Origin: Caballeronia ptereochthonis
Lineage (GTDB): Bacteria > Pseudomonadota > Gammaproteobacteria > Burkholderiales > Burkholderiaceae
Direction of reading: 5' to 3'
Length of the DNA stretch: 64,000 nucleotides
Assembly: GCF_001545075.1 (NCBI RefSeq)
Contig: NZ_FCOB02000016.1
Span: 112,559 to 176,558 of the forward strand
Shown: positions 57,092-64,000 of the stretch, piece after piece
Numbering within the stretch: position 1 is the stretch's first letter
Layout: each line of letters opens with the position of its first letter
The notes under the pieces: generated by a model
What the model was told of the DNA's origin: nothing
Databases searched by the model: none
The model's input: the letters and a program-made list of their open reading frames with translations, nothing else
Position numbers and translations under genes: made by a program

Positions 57092-58165
57092 CTAGAACGT
57101 GTGTCGAACGCCGACCGCAAAGGTGTTGCCGGTGGGACGAGCGCTCAGCTTGTCGTAGGTGTAAATCGCGTAGATGTCTGTGCGCTTCGAGAGAAAGTGG
57201 TCATAGCCGAGAGACGCCGTATTGCGAAAGCCGTTGGTCGCAGGGGTCGGTCCCGACCGTTGCGTCCGCGCCCATTCGGCGAGCAGGAAATCGGCCGGTG
57301 TGAACGGGATGGAGAAACCCGCCTCGTACGTGTGGCTGCCTGTAGGCGTACTCACGTCACTTGTCATCGCCCACGCGCCATAAAGCGTCACGACCTTGAA
57401 GTCGTACGCTGCGCCCGCGAGGTAGGCGTACTGCGCGCCGACCGGCCCCGCTGCGGTGTACCGTACACGCTGGCCAGAGAGCACGGCCGTAAGCCCGTGA
57501 CCTTGATAATTCAGGTGAACGCCGAGGTTACCGACGCCGGGCGACCCCGCAACGCCGCCGAGGCCATAGATCACCGTTGCGCCGAAACCTTTAAAGTCTG
57601 GCGTTGTGTACTTGGCGGTGTTGTTCCACACCGTATCGCCGATGATCGTGCCGCCGTAGTTGGTCACGAACGTCTGAAGGACGAGCGGCGAAAAGACCGT
57701 CGACGAACTGAACGGGTTGATGAGGGATTCGGCCGTATAGGTCGGATTTCTTTGGCGCCCGAACGTCAACTGACCGAAGTCGCCTTGAAAGCCCACGTAC
57801 GCATTGCGTGAAAAGAACGGGTCTGTCGCATTGCGGCCCTGCGCGCCGTTTTGAGGCTGGAAGAAGCTCTCAAGAGCGAAGATGGCGCTAACGCCGCCCC
57901 CCAGATCTTCCTTGCCGCGGATTCCCCAGAACGAAGTGGTCAATCCGCCGCTGCCCATGAGTACCGTGGATTGCGGCGTGTCACTACGTTTGACACTGCC
58001 GACATAGGTGCCGACGATCCCATACAGTTGGACTTGGGAACCACTATCTGCGCGGGCGTTGACAGGGTTCAATGCGAGGCCGGAGCTTAGCATCGCTGCT
58101 ACGCCAAGTGTGCCAGCAACGTTCCGCAATGAGGCGCGGGCCATGACCCGTTGTACCTTTTTCAT
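57092..58165 (-). CDS. Gram-negative porin (OmpC/Porin_4 family)
   Basis: Trimeric outer-membrane beta-barrel for passive solute uptake. The 357-residue precursor has a signal peptide (about 1-40, ending ...NARA-DSG), the mature start SQVQLYGIVGTYVG typical of beta-proteobacterial porins, the pore-loop region, and ends in a C-terminal Phe (VGVRHTF), the BAM signal. ATG 58165 (MKKVQR) used; five more codons upstream are open. Next to an MFS transporter gene on the same strand, 191 bases apart, which together suggests outer plus inner-membrane uptake of one nutrient. Confidence 0.94.
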   Translation of the reverse strand: MKKVQRVMARASLRNVAGTLGVAAMLSSGLALNPVNARADSGSQVQLYGIVGTYVGSVKRSDTPQSTVLMGSGGLTTSFWGIRGKEDLGGGVSAIFALESFFQPQNGAQGRNATDPFFSRNAYVGFQGDFGQLTFGRQRNPTYTAESLINPFSSSTVFSPLVLQTFVTNYGGTIIGDTVWNNTAKYTTPDFKGFGATVIYGLGGVAGSPGVGNLGVHLNYQGHGLTAVLSGQRVRYTAAGPVGAQYAYLAGAAYDFKVVTLYGAWAMTSDVSTPTGSHTYEAGFSIPFTPADFLLAEWARTQRSGPTPATNGFRNTASLGYDHFLSKRTDIYAIYTYDKLSARPTGNTFAVGVRHTF

Positions 58166-58356
58166 TTCGGTTGTCTCCATTCATCTTGTTATATGCAGCT
58201 TCCACTGACATCCGATCAGGAGTACGAACGGACTGTCTGGGAGCGTTGTCGCTGTCTGCGAACCTGTCGCGCTGAAATTAAAGGTTGTGTTGCGAGCGAG
58301 GAGCCTCCTTCCCTTGGTTCAATGCCAGGAGAAGGAGCGACAAGGAATGCGAGCGG

Positions 58357-59799
58357 TTACGGGGAGATCTCTTCGAGCGCGCGATTGGTCGTCTCCACCA
58401 TTCGCGAAGCCACGAAGAAGCCCACTGCGCTGACCACAGCGAACAGGATGAATACCGCAGCGATACCTTTCCCTGTTAATACGACGCCGACGATCGCGGG
58501 CGCGGCAGCAGAAGCGGCTCGCAGCCAGGACGTCGCGAGGCCCGTACCGATCGCGCGCATCCGGGTCGGATAGATTTCAGGGGTGTACAGGTACAGCAGT
58601 ACAGTCGTGGTTGCCAGTACCGCGTAGGCCGACGATCCCAAGAACATCACGGACCACGCGCTGCCAGCGCCATGAATACCCAGTGCGGCGAGCAGAATGC
58701 CGCTGATGATGAAACAGGCCATTGCCCACCGCCGGCGCCCGACACGATCAATCAACAACGCGCAGGCAAGCACCCCACACGTGCTCAGGACGTTCGAGAT
58801 GGACGCCATGTGAAGCGACTCTTGCAGCGGCAGATGGTAGACCGTCTTATAGAGGCTGGGCAGCCAGTTGTTGATGCCGTTCGCGACAAAGTAAGACGTC
58901 GCCCAGAGTAACCACACTATGATGGTGCGCCCACCGTAGAACGGCGAGAAGAGTTCCTTCCACGATCCCTTCTGCTTCGACTGCAGGCCGTTCAGGAGGC
59001 TCACCACGCGCTCGTCGACCTCGGCTTTCTGCGTCTGCGTGTCGAGGCTGCGCTTGGGCGTGCTGGCCTCCAGGCGCTCGATGATTTCTTCCGCCTTATC
59101 GAAGCGTCCCTTTGAGATAAGCCAGCGCGGCGATTCGGGGAGACGTGCAATCAGGAAGGCGACAATGATGCCCGGGATGCCACCCACGAGGAACATATAC
59201 TCCCAACCGAACCGGGGGACGATGAACGCGCCCAACTGCGCGGCTGCAAGCAGACCCAGCGGGAAAATGAGTTCGTACAAAATAAAGAAACGTCCCCGGC
59301 CATGCGCTTGCGACAGCTCGTTGATATACGTGGCCGCGACGGGCACTTCTCCGCCCACGCCGATGCCTTGCAGAAAGCGCATCAAGAACAGCATGTGGAA
59401 GCTGCCGGTGAAGGCGCAGACGATGCTCATGGCTGACATCACACCCACCGTCACCGTCGCACTCGGTACGCGACCGATGCGCTCAGCAAGCCAGCCGAAC
59501 ACCAACGCACCTACTACCTGGCCGAGATAGCCGGCGGCGATCAGCACGCCAATCTGGCCGGGAGAAAGATGCCAGAGACCCACCAGAACCGGCAGGACGA
59601 AAGCAAGCGAAAGGGCGTCGAATGCGTCAAAAAGGGTCGCGCTGCCCATGACGATACGGGCTTTCGTGTGCCAGCGGCAGAACGGTACGTTCTCAATGCG
59701 GAACAGCAGATTCGCCGCACGCATTTGCTCGCTCGTGGTGCGGGTTGCGCTCTCGGATTGACCAACGCCGACGCTGTAGGCGGTCAAAGGGGTGTTCAT
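58357..59799 (-). CDS. MFS transporter (aromatic-acid/sugar-porter type)
   Basis: 480-residue, 12-TM major facilitator with a polar N-terminal tail (about 1-45). The motifs GWLAERIGRVPS (loop 2-3) and the PESPRWLISKGRFDKAEEII after TM6 place it with the sugar/aromatic acid:H+ symporters (AAHS/NiaP-like). A long central cytoplasmic loop (about 235-290). Likely imports the substrate processed by the aldolase encoded upstream on the same strand (240 bases apart). Exact substrate unknown. Confidence 0.9.
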   Translation of the reverse strand: MNTPLTAYSVGVGQSESATRTTSEQMRAANLLFRIENVPFCRWHTKARIVMGSATLFDAFDALSLAFVLPVLVGLWHLSPGQIGVLIAAGYLGQVVGALVFGWLAERIGRVPSATVTVGVMSAMSIVCAFTGSFHMLFLMRFLQGIGVGGEVPVAATYINELSQAHGRGRFFILYELIFPLGLLAAAQLGAFIVPRFGWEYMFLVGGIPGIIVAFLIARLPESPRWLISKGRFDKAEEIIERLEASTPKRSLDTQTQKAEVDERVVSLLNGLQSKQKGSWKELFSPFYGGRTIIVWLLWATSYFVANGINNWLPSLYKTVYHLPLQESLHMASISNVLSTCGVLACALLIDRVGRRRWAMACFIISGILLAALGIHGAGSAWSVMFLGSSAYAVLATTTVLLYLYTPEIYPTRMRAIGTGLATSWLRAASAAAPAIVGVVLTGKGIAAVFILFAVVSAVGFFVASRMVETTNRALEEISP

Positions 59800-60039
59800 G
59801 CTGTCTCCTGAAAAGCTGCATTTTATGGGCCCTCGGATTTCTTCTTGTTTTGAAGCGCCGGTCGCGTTTCTTTCTTGTTGTGTCGCGACGCTGGAGCCTG
59901 TTTGGTCGTTTCCCGATCCTGTTATGGGGCGACGCGCGAACCAAGTGTTCGTGCGTCGCCGTTACTGCTTAAAGCGGATAGCAAAGCGGGCGCAGCGCTT
60001 CGCTATCGTCATAACGGCTATGAATACGCCTCTTCCGCG

Positions 60040-60963
60040 TCAGTCGACGAGGCCTGCCGAGCGAAGTGCGTCGGCGATTTCAACGTCCGCGCCTTCCGCT
60101 AGCGGCAGCAGCGGCGAGCGCACGGTAGCGTGCTCGAGAATGCCGCGGGCTACGAGGCCGTGCTTGAGTGCCACGGTGCCTTCCATGTGCGAGCCACGGT
60201 GGTACACGTTGCGCGTGACGGGCAGCAGACGATCGTGGATCGCGCGCGCGGCCTGGTAGTCTTTCGCCTTGCCTGCTTTGATCAGCTCGATGAGCGGCTC
60301 GGGAGCCAGGCCGCCGTAACCGACGAGTGCCCCGTCAACGTCGAACATCGTGTGCAGCAGATATTCGTCGTGGCAGGTCAGGATTTGCAGTTCCGGACGC
60401 TCGCGACGGATGATGGGGATTTCAACGTCCCAGCGACGCATATTGCGCACGCCGTTTTTCATTGCAAACACGCCCGGTTGTGCGGCGATTTCCAACTGCG
60501 TTTCGAGGTTGTAGGTCGCCTTGGTGGCATCCGGGTACTGGAACAGGATCAGCGGCAGGCCGCTGCCTTCGTAGATGGCGCGATAGCGGTCTTGCGGTGC
60601 GCCCTTCTGGTAGCCGAAACGCAGCCAGCCGTGCGACGGATACACGAGACCCGCCGACGCGCCGGCTTCCACGGCCCGCTTCGCTTCGTCGACGGCGACC
60701 TGCGTACCTTCGAGCGTGATACCGGCGATGACCGGAATCTTGCCGTCGACGGACTTCACGAAGCTTTCGATGACTTGAGCCTGTTCTTTCTGCGTCATGA
60801 ACGTGCCTTCGCCAGCGTGGCCGAGCACCGTCAGACCTTTAACGCCTTCGATGCTGCCGAGCCAAGAACCGAGTCTTTGAATTGCTGCATGGTCCACCGC
60901 GCCATCGCGGGTGAAGGGGGTAACGGGTGCCGGGACCAAACCGCGCAGATCGATCGCTTTCAT
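60040..60963 (-). CDS. DapA-family aldolase/dehydratase
   Basis: Class I aldolase of the dihydrodipicolinate synthase / N-acetylneuraminate lyase superfamily. The 307-residue TIM barrel has the Schiff-base lysine K169 (VFAMKNGVRNM) and the Tyr143 of FQYPD that matches DapA's Tyr133; the GTTGE motif reads GHAGEG (48-53). Because lysine-biosynthesis dapA genes have a different context and motif set, this is more likely a catabolic member acting on a 2-oxo acid (sugar acid or aromatic side-chain type). Divergent from the LysR gene, and on the same strand as the MFS and porin genes: a probable regulated catabolic unit. Confidence 0.88.
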   Translation of the reverse strand: MKAIDLRGLVPAPVTPFTRDGAVDHAAIQRLGSWLGSIEGVKGLTVLGHAGEGTFMTQKEQAQVIESFVKSVDGKIPVIAGITLEGTQVAVDEAKRAVEAGASAGLVYPSHGWLRFGYQKGAPQDRYRAIYEGSGLPLILFQYPDATKATYNLETQLEIAAQPGVFAMKNGVRNMRRWDVEIPIIRRERPELQILTCHDEYLLHTMFDVDGALVGYGGLAPEPLIELIKAGKAKDYQAARAIHDRLLPVTRNVYHRGSHMEGTVALKHGLVARGILEHATVRSPLLPLAEGADVEIADALRSAGLVD

Positions 60964-61147
60964 GACGTCTCCAAATGTGAGCTTTTCGGCTCCTCTTTCC
61001 GCAGAGGAGAGCCCGCTGCTCGTTTCGCTTCAGGCTGAGGAACAACGGTGCATGCGTTGCAGTGTAGGGATGGAGGACCCATGCGAGAACTGCCTAGTCA
61101 CACATTTCAGCTATACTGATTTGACATATCTGACTGGAGGCCGGAAG

Positions 61148-62092
61148 GTGGACTACGCGGCTTGGAAGCTATTTATCGACGCGGCAGAACTCGGTAGCTT
61201 GAGCAAGGCGGCCGTGGCGTACGGAACCAGCCAGCCGCATATCAGTCGCCAGATTGTTGAACTGGAGCAGTACTGCGGCGGCCGCTTGTTTCAGCGGACG
61301 GGGCGCGGCGTGATACTGACGGAACTGGGGGCGCGGATCGCCCCGCGCGTCAGGACGTGGCTGGCGAGCACGGAACAGTTGTCCAACGACATCCGCAGTA
61401 CTGCGGGAGAACCGATTGGCGTAGTCAGGCTCGGGATCTTGCCTTCCACCGCTCATCCGCTGGTCAGCACGCTCTACCATCGCCTTCGAGAACGTTATCC
61501 TTTGGTGCAGTTACAAGTGCGCGAGGGTCAGGGGGCTTTGTTGGATACGTGGTTGGAAAACGGCAGTGTTGACCTCGCCATCCTTTTTAGAAATAACCCG
61601 ACGCCGAAAGACGGTGACGAGTATTTGGTTGAGGCAGCGACCTACCTGGTCGGCGCGGAAGGCGATTCTCTGACCCAACACCCCACGATTGCTTTCTCGA
61701 AGCTTAACGGGATTCCCTTGGTTTTCTTCTGCCGCCCTAATAGCTGGCGCGACCGACTCGAACAAATTGCCGGTGAACACCAGGTCTCCCTGAATTTCGC
61801 GGCAGAAGCCGACTCGTTGGGTCTGCAGGGGCACATCGTGGCCGATGGCGGCATCTACGGGTTGCTCGGACCTTACGCGATTGCCAACCTTGAAAAGGAA
61901 TGCCGGTTGCAGGCGTCAATGGTGGTTGAGCCGTCCGTGCCGCGCTTCATTGCGCTGGCCATGTCGCCTCACGGCGAACTGACGCTGGCGTGCCGCACGG
62001 TGAAGCAGCTCACCAAGGAGATCGCGCGGTCGCGCACCCTCTCCTCAGATCTTCAACTGGGCGTGTCTGCTGCCTTTCTGCGGTCCATCTAA
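61148..62092 (+). CDS. LysR-family regulator of the adjacent uptake/aldolase cluster
   Basis: 314 residues from a GTG at 61148 placed 7 bases after a perfect GGAGG (61136-61140). N-terminal winged HTH (about 1-62; AAWKLFIDAAELGSLSKAAVAYGTSQPHISRQIVELEQ) and a periplasmic-binding-like effector domain (about 90-300). Divergent from the DapA-type gene, the usual place for a LysR that controls it. Odd: the frame stays open 79 codons further upstream, with an ATG at 60962, and encodes a CxxC-x7-CxxC cysteine pattern (QRCMRC...DPCENC). If translated, the protein would be 377 residues with a metal-binding extension. The start is therefore uncertain. Confidence 0.88.
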   Translation: MDYAAWKLFIDAAELGSLSKAAVAYGTSQPHISRQIVELEQYCGGRLFQRTGRGVILTELGARIAPRVRTWLASTEQLSNDIRSTAGEPIGVVRLGILPSTAHPLVSTLYHRLRERYPLVQLQVREGQGALLDTWLENGSVDLAILFRNNPTPKDGDEYLVEAATYLVGAEGDSLTQHPTIAFSKLNGIPLVFFCRPNSWRDRLEQIAGEHQVSLNFAAEADSLGLQGHIVADGGIYGLLGPYAIANLEKECRLQASMVVEPSVPRFIALAMSPHGELTLACRTVKQLTKEIARSRTLSSDLQLGVSAAFLRSI

Positions 62093-62229
62093 GGGCTGTC
62101 GGCGCGCAGCATTGTGCTTTGCGCAATGTAGTATTGTCCGAATAAGGGAAAATACCTAGCTTATGGCGCATATACTTTGAGGCTTCTAGCAGTACTTCAG
62201 ATGACCCGACGCCAAAAAGTAGGTATGTG

Positions 62230-62487
62230 ATGAAACGAATTTTCGTGATGGTTGCCGTCGCTCTGCTCGCCTCTGCTCCAATTACTTCGTTCGCTCAAAC
62301 CGATGCGCCACTTACGCGCGCACAAGTACGCGCCGAACTCGCCAATCTCGAACAAGCCGGCTACAACCCGCTGGCTGTTGATGTGGACTACCCGGTCAAT
62401 CTGCAAAAGGCTGAAGCGCGATTGCAGGCTGAGCAAACGTCATCGCAGCGCCAGGCCGCGATTCAATCCGGCACACGGCAACACTAA
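62230..62487 (+). CDS. DUF4148 small secreted protein
   Basis: 85-residue precursor: signal peptide (about 1-23, MKRIFVMVAVALLASAPITSFA), then the DUF4148 core TRAQVRAELANLEQAGYNPLAVDVDYPVNLQKAEARL. This family is abundant in Burkholderiales, periplasmic, of unknown function and often stress-responsive. A GTG one codon upstream is possible; TATACT near 62169 may be its -10. The short 3' tail is Gln-rich. Confidence 0.9.
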   Translation: MKRIFVMVAVALLASAPITSFAQTDAPLTRAQVRAELANLEQAGYNPLAVDVDYPVNLQKAEARLQAEQTSSQRQAAIQSGTRQH

Positions 62488-63012
62488 CGTTGACCGTTCG
62501 CTGGCCCAAGCGCTGGGCCGGCCGCGTCGTGTCGGTCCGCCGAATCCTGCCTGCGCCAGAAACAGGATCCCTCGCACGGGTTGCGAACCACAGCTTGAGC
62601 GACGCCTCCCGGAGGCGAACTGCCGTTCGAACGTCAAGGTGCCGATAACCGCGAGCGTCCCTTCCGGCCGGCCGCCGCCCAGCGCGGCCGGCCGAACCCG
62701 ACCCTAAACCGCCCTTCGATCCGTACCCCATTTGCGACCGCTTTACGAGGGCCAGAAGCCATCGCTTCAATGGCCAGACAGGAGAGCGATGCGCAAAGCG
62801 ACAATCAGCAAGCCCGCCACCCACGAGAGTCATGCAGACGCATGGATGGGGCAGCAAGCTCGCCTGGAACGCTTGTGCCCGTGTGGTATTTAGATCACCG
62901 CGCGAGTCTCAAATCAGAACTATTGGCGAAGGCGAGCATCGCGACCTTCTCGATCATTGAAGCGATGCATCGCGAATAAAAAACGCGAGAGCCTTCATTG
63001 TTCTGCGTTCCA
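62488..63012. other. 525-base gene-poor stretch before the IS
   Basis: No supported gene. A GC-rich block (about 62500-62710) looks like a decayed sequence; a 34-codon frame from ATG 62789 (MRKATISKPATHESHADAWM...) is open but not recognised. The last part (62900-63012) is AT-richer and probably the target region of the insertion sequence. Confidence 0.45.
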
Positions 63013-64000
63013 CTAGTGTGGTGAGTTACAAATTCATTGAATTATTTTCACCGGGTACTAGAGTGCTATGTGTGGCACTCGTAGTAGGAGACGGCGATGA
63101 GCGGACGGCCCAAACGAGAACTCGCGCTGAACGGATCGGAATTCGAGCAACTGAAGGCGCTCACGATGCGGCGCAAGACAGCGCAGGCGTTAGCGTTGCG
63201 AGCGCGCATCGTGCTGGCCTGTGCCGAAGGGATGGACAACAAGACGGTCGCGGCGAAACTGCAGCTTACACAGCAAACTGTCTCTAAATGGCGCGCGCGA
63301 TTTGTCGCAGACCGTGTGGACGGACTGCTTGACGCGCCACGCCCCGGTGCACCCAGGGCAATCGACGACACACATGTCGATGCTGTTATTGCGAAGACGC
63401 TTGAGTCCGTGCCTGCCGGGGCGACGCACTGGAGCACGCGAACGATGGCCCGAGAGATGAAGCTCTCGCAGACGGCAGTGTCGCGGATCTGGCGTGCCTT
63501 CGGACTGCAACCGCATCGGCAGGAAACGTTCAAGCTCTCTAGCGATCCGTTATTCGTCGACAAGGTGCGCGATATTGTCGGCCTGTACCTGGATCCGCCG
63601 CTCAAGGCGATGGTGCTGTGCGTTGACGAGAAGAGCCAAATACAGGCATTGGACCGCACGCAGCCCATATTGCCGTTGGCCCCAGGCGTTCCCGAGCGAC
63701 GCACTCACGACTACATGCGTCACGGTACGACCACGCTCTTTGCTGCGCTGGACATTGTCACTGGCGAAGTGATCGGCGAGGTGCACCGGCGTCATCGCAG
63801 CAACGAATTCCTGCGTTTCCTGCGCACCATCGAAGCCAGCGTGCCGCCCCACCTGGATGTGCATCTGGTGATGGACAATTACGGCACACATAAGACTCCC
63901 TCGATCAAGGCGTGGTTCGCTCGTCATCCCCGCTTCCAGGTTCACTTCACACCCACTTCGGCGTCATGGCTCAATCAGGTCGAACGCTGGTTCGCCACGC
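63010..64000 (+). mobile_element. IS630-family insertion sequence, left part
   Basis: The left edge is placed only roughly, near the CTAGTGTGGTGAG at about 63012, where AT-rich non-coding DNA begins before the transposase; IS630 elements insert at TA. The inverted repeat partner is outside the window, so the boundary is an estimate. Confidence 0.55.
63097..64000 (+). CDS. IS630-family transposase (3' end outside window)
   Basis: DDE transposase of the IS630/Tc1-mariner superfamily. The first 301 residues are present: HTH region (about 45-66; [21 protein letters not shown]), a second HTH (about 113-136), and the catalytic acids D177 (LCVDEKSQ), D260 ([10 protein letters not shown]) and E296 (LNQVERWF), i.e. 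the complete DDE with D-E spacing of 35. Start ATG 63097 after GTAGGAG. The right end and its terminal repeat lie beyond 64000, so intactness cannot be judged. Confidence 0.95.
   Translation, partial: MSGRPKRELALNGSEFEQLKALTMRRKTAQALALRARIVLACAEGMDNKTVAAKLQLTQQTVSKWRARFVADRVDGLLDAPRPGAPRAIDDTHVDAVIAKTLESVPAGATHWSTRTMAREMKLSQTAVSRIWRAFGLQPHRQETFKLSSDPLFVDKVRDIVGLYLDPPLKAMVLCVDEKSQIQALDRTQPILPLAPGVPERRTHDYMRHGTTTLFAALDIVTGEVIGEVHRRHRSNEFLRFLRTIEASVPPHLDVHLVMDNYGTHKTPSIKAWFARHPRFQVHFTPTSASWLNQVERWFAT

Overview
The window is a GC-rich stretch of chromosome from a Burkholderiaceae bacterium, most like Caballeronia/Paraburkholderia/Burkholderia. This rests on the gene order around rpmH-dnaA-dnaN-gyrB, a DUF4148 protein, a short beta-proteobacterial H-NS protein and the arrangement rsmI / yraN-diaA-dolP-cytochrome c. 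It covers the dnaA side of the replication-origin region of the main chromosome. No rRNA or CRISPR array is visible; one tRNA (Ala, CGC) is present.

Layout. 0-5.4 kb: a leftward housekeeping run (lpxL-type acyltransferase, dapF, DUF484, xerC, rlmI, then a CobW-type GTPase cut by the window edge). 5.4-6.9 kb: metK, preceded by a strong promoter and a structured leader that looks like a SAM-II-type pseudoknot joined to a helix that hides the ribosome binding site. 6.9-16.6 kb: single genes (Old Yellow Enzyme homologue with altered active site, PhyH dioxygenase, DUF3185, MscS channel, YghZ-type reductase, ferredoxin-NADP reductase), a soluble two-component pair and an amino-acid permease. 16.8-24.2 kb: a seven-gene operon coxS-L-M-D-E-G-F for a form II molybdenum hydroxylase and its maturation factors. 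24.3-31.9 kb: 5'-truncated dinD, a Fur-box-preceded PepSY protein, srkA, an MFS exporter, a dienelactone hydrolase and an orphan branched-chain amino-acid binding protein. 31.9-38 kb: YbjJ-like MFS, HugZ-like protein, H-NS, CDF metal transporter, Lrp regulator, exonuclease and MBL hydrolase. 38-45.7 kb: rlpA, rsmI / yraN-diaA-dolP-cytochrome c, tRNA-Ala, small metabolic and unknown genes, LysE exporter.

45.7-56.7 kb is the conserved origin-proximal block: rpmH-rnpA-yidD-yidC and mnmE leftward (with a small regulator gene placed between yidC and mnmE on the other strand), and dnaA-dnaN-gyrB rightward. The rpmH-dnaA gap holds one perfect DnaA box and a 19-bp palindrome over the likely rpmH promoter. 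Right of gyrB the content becomes accessory: porin, MFS transporter, DapA-type aldolase and a divergent LysR regulator form a small uptake/catabolism cluster, followed by a DUF4148 gene, a gene-poor stretch and an IS630-family transposase running off the window.

The most noteworthy items are the metK leader RNA, a cysteine-rich in-frame extension ahead of the LysR gene, an Old Yellow Enzyme whose catalytic His is Asp, and several perfect inverted repeats in gene-free gaps. Coordinates and motifs were read by eye; no database search was run.
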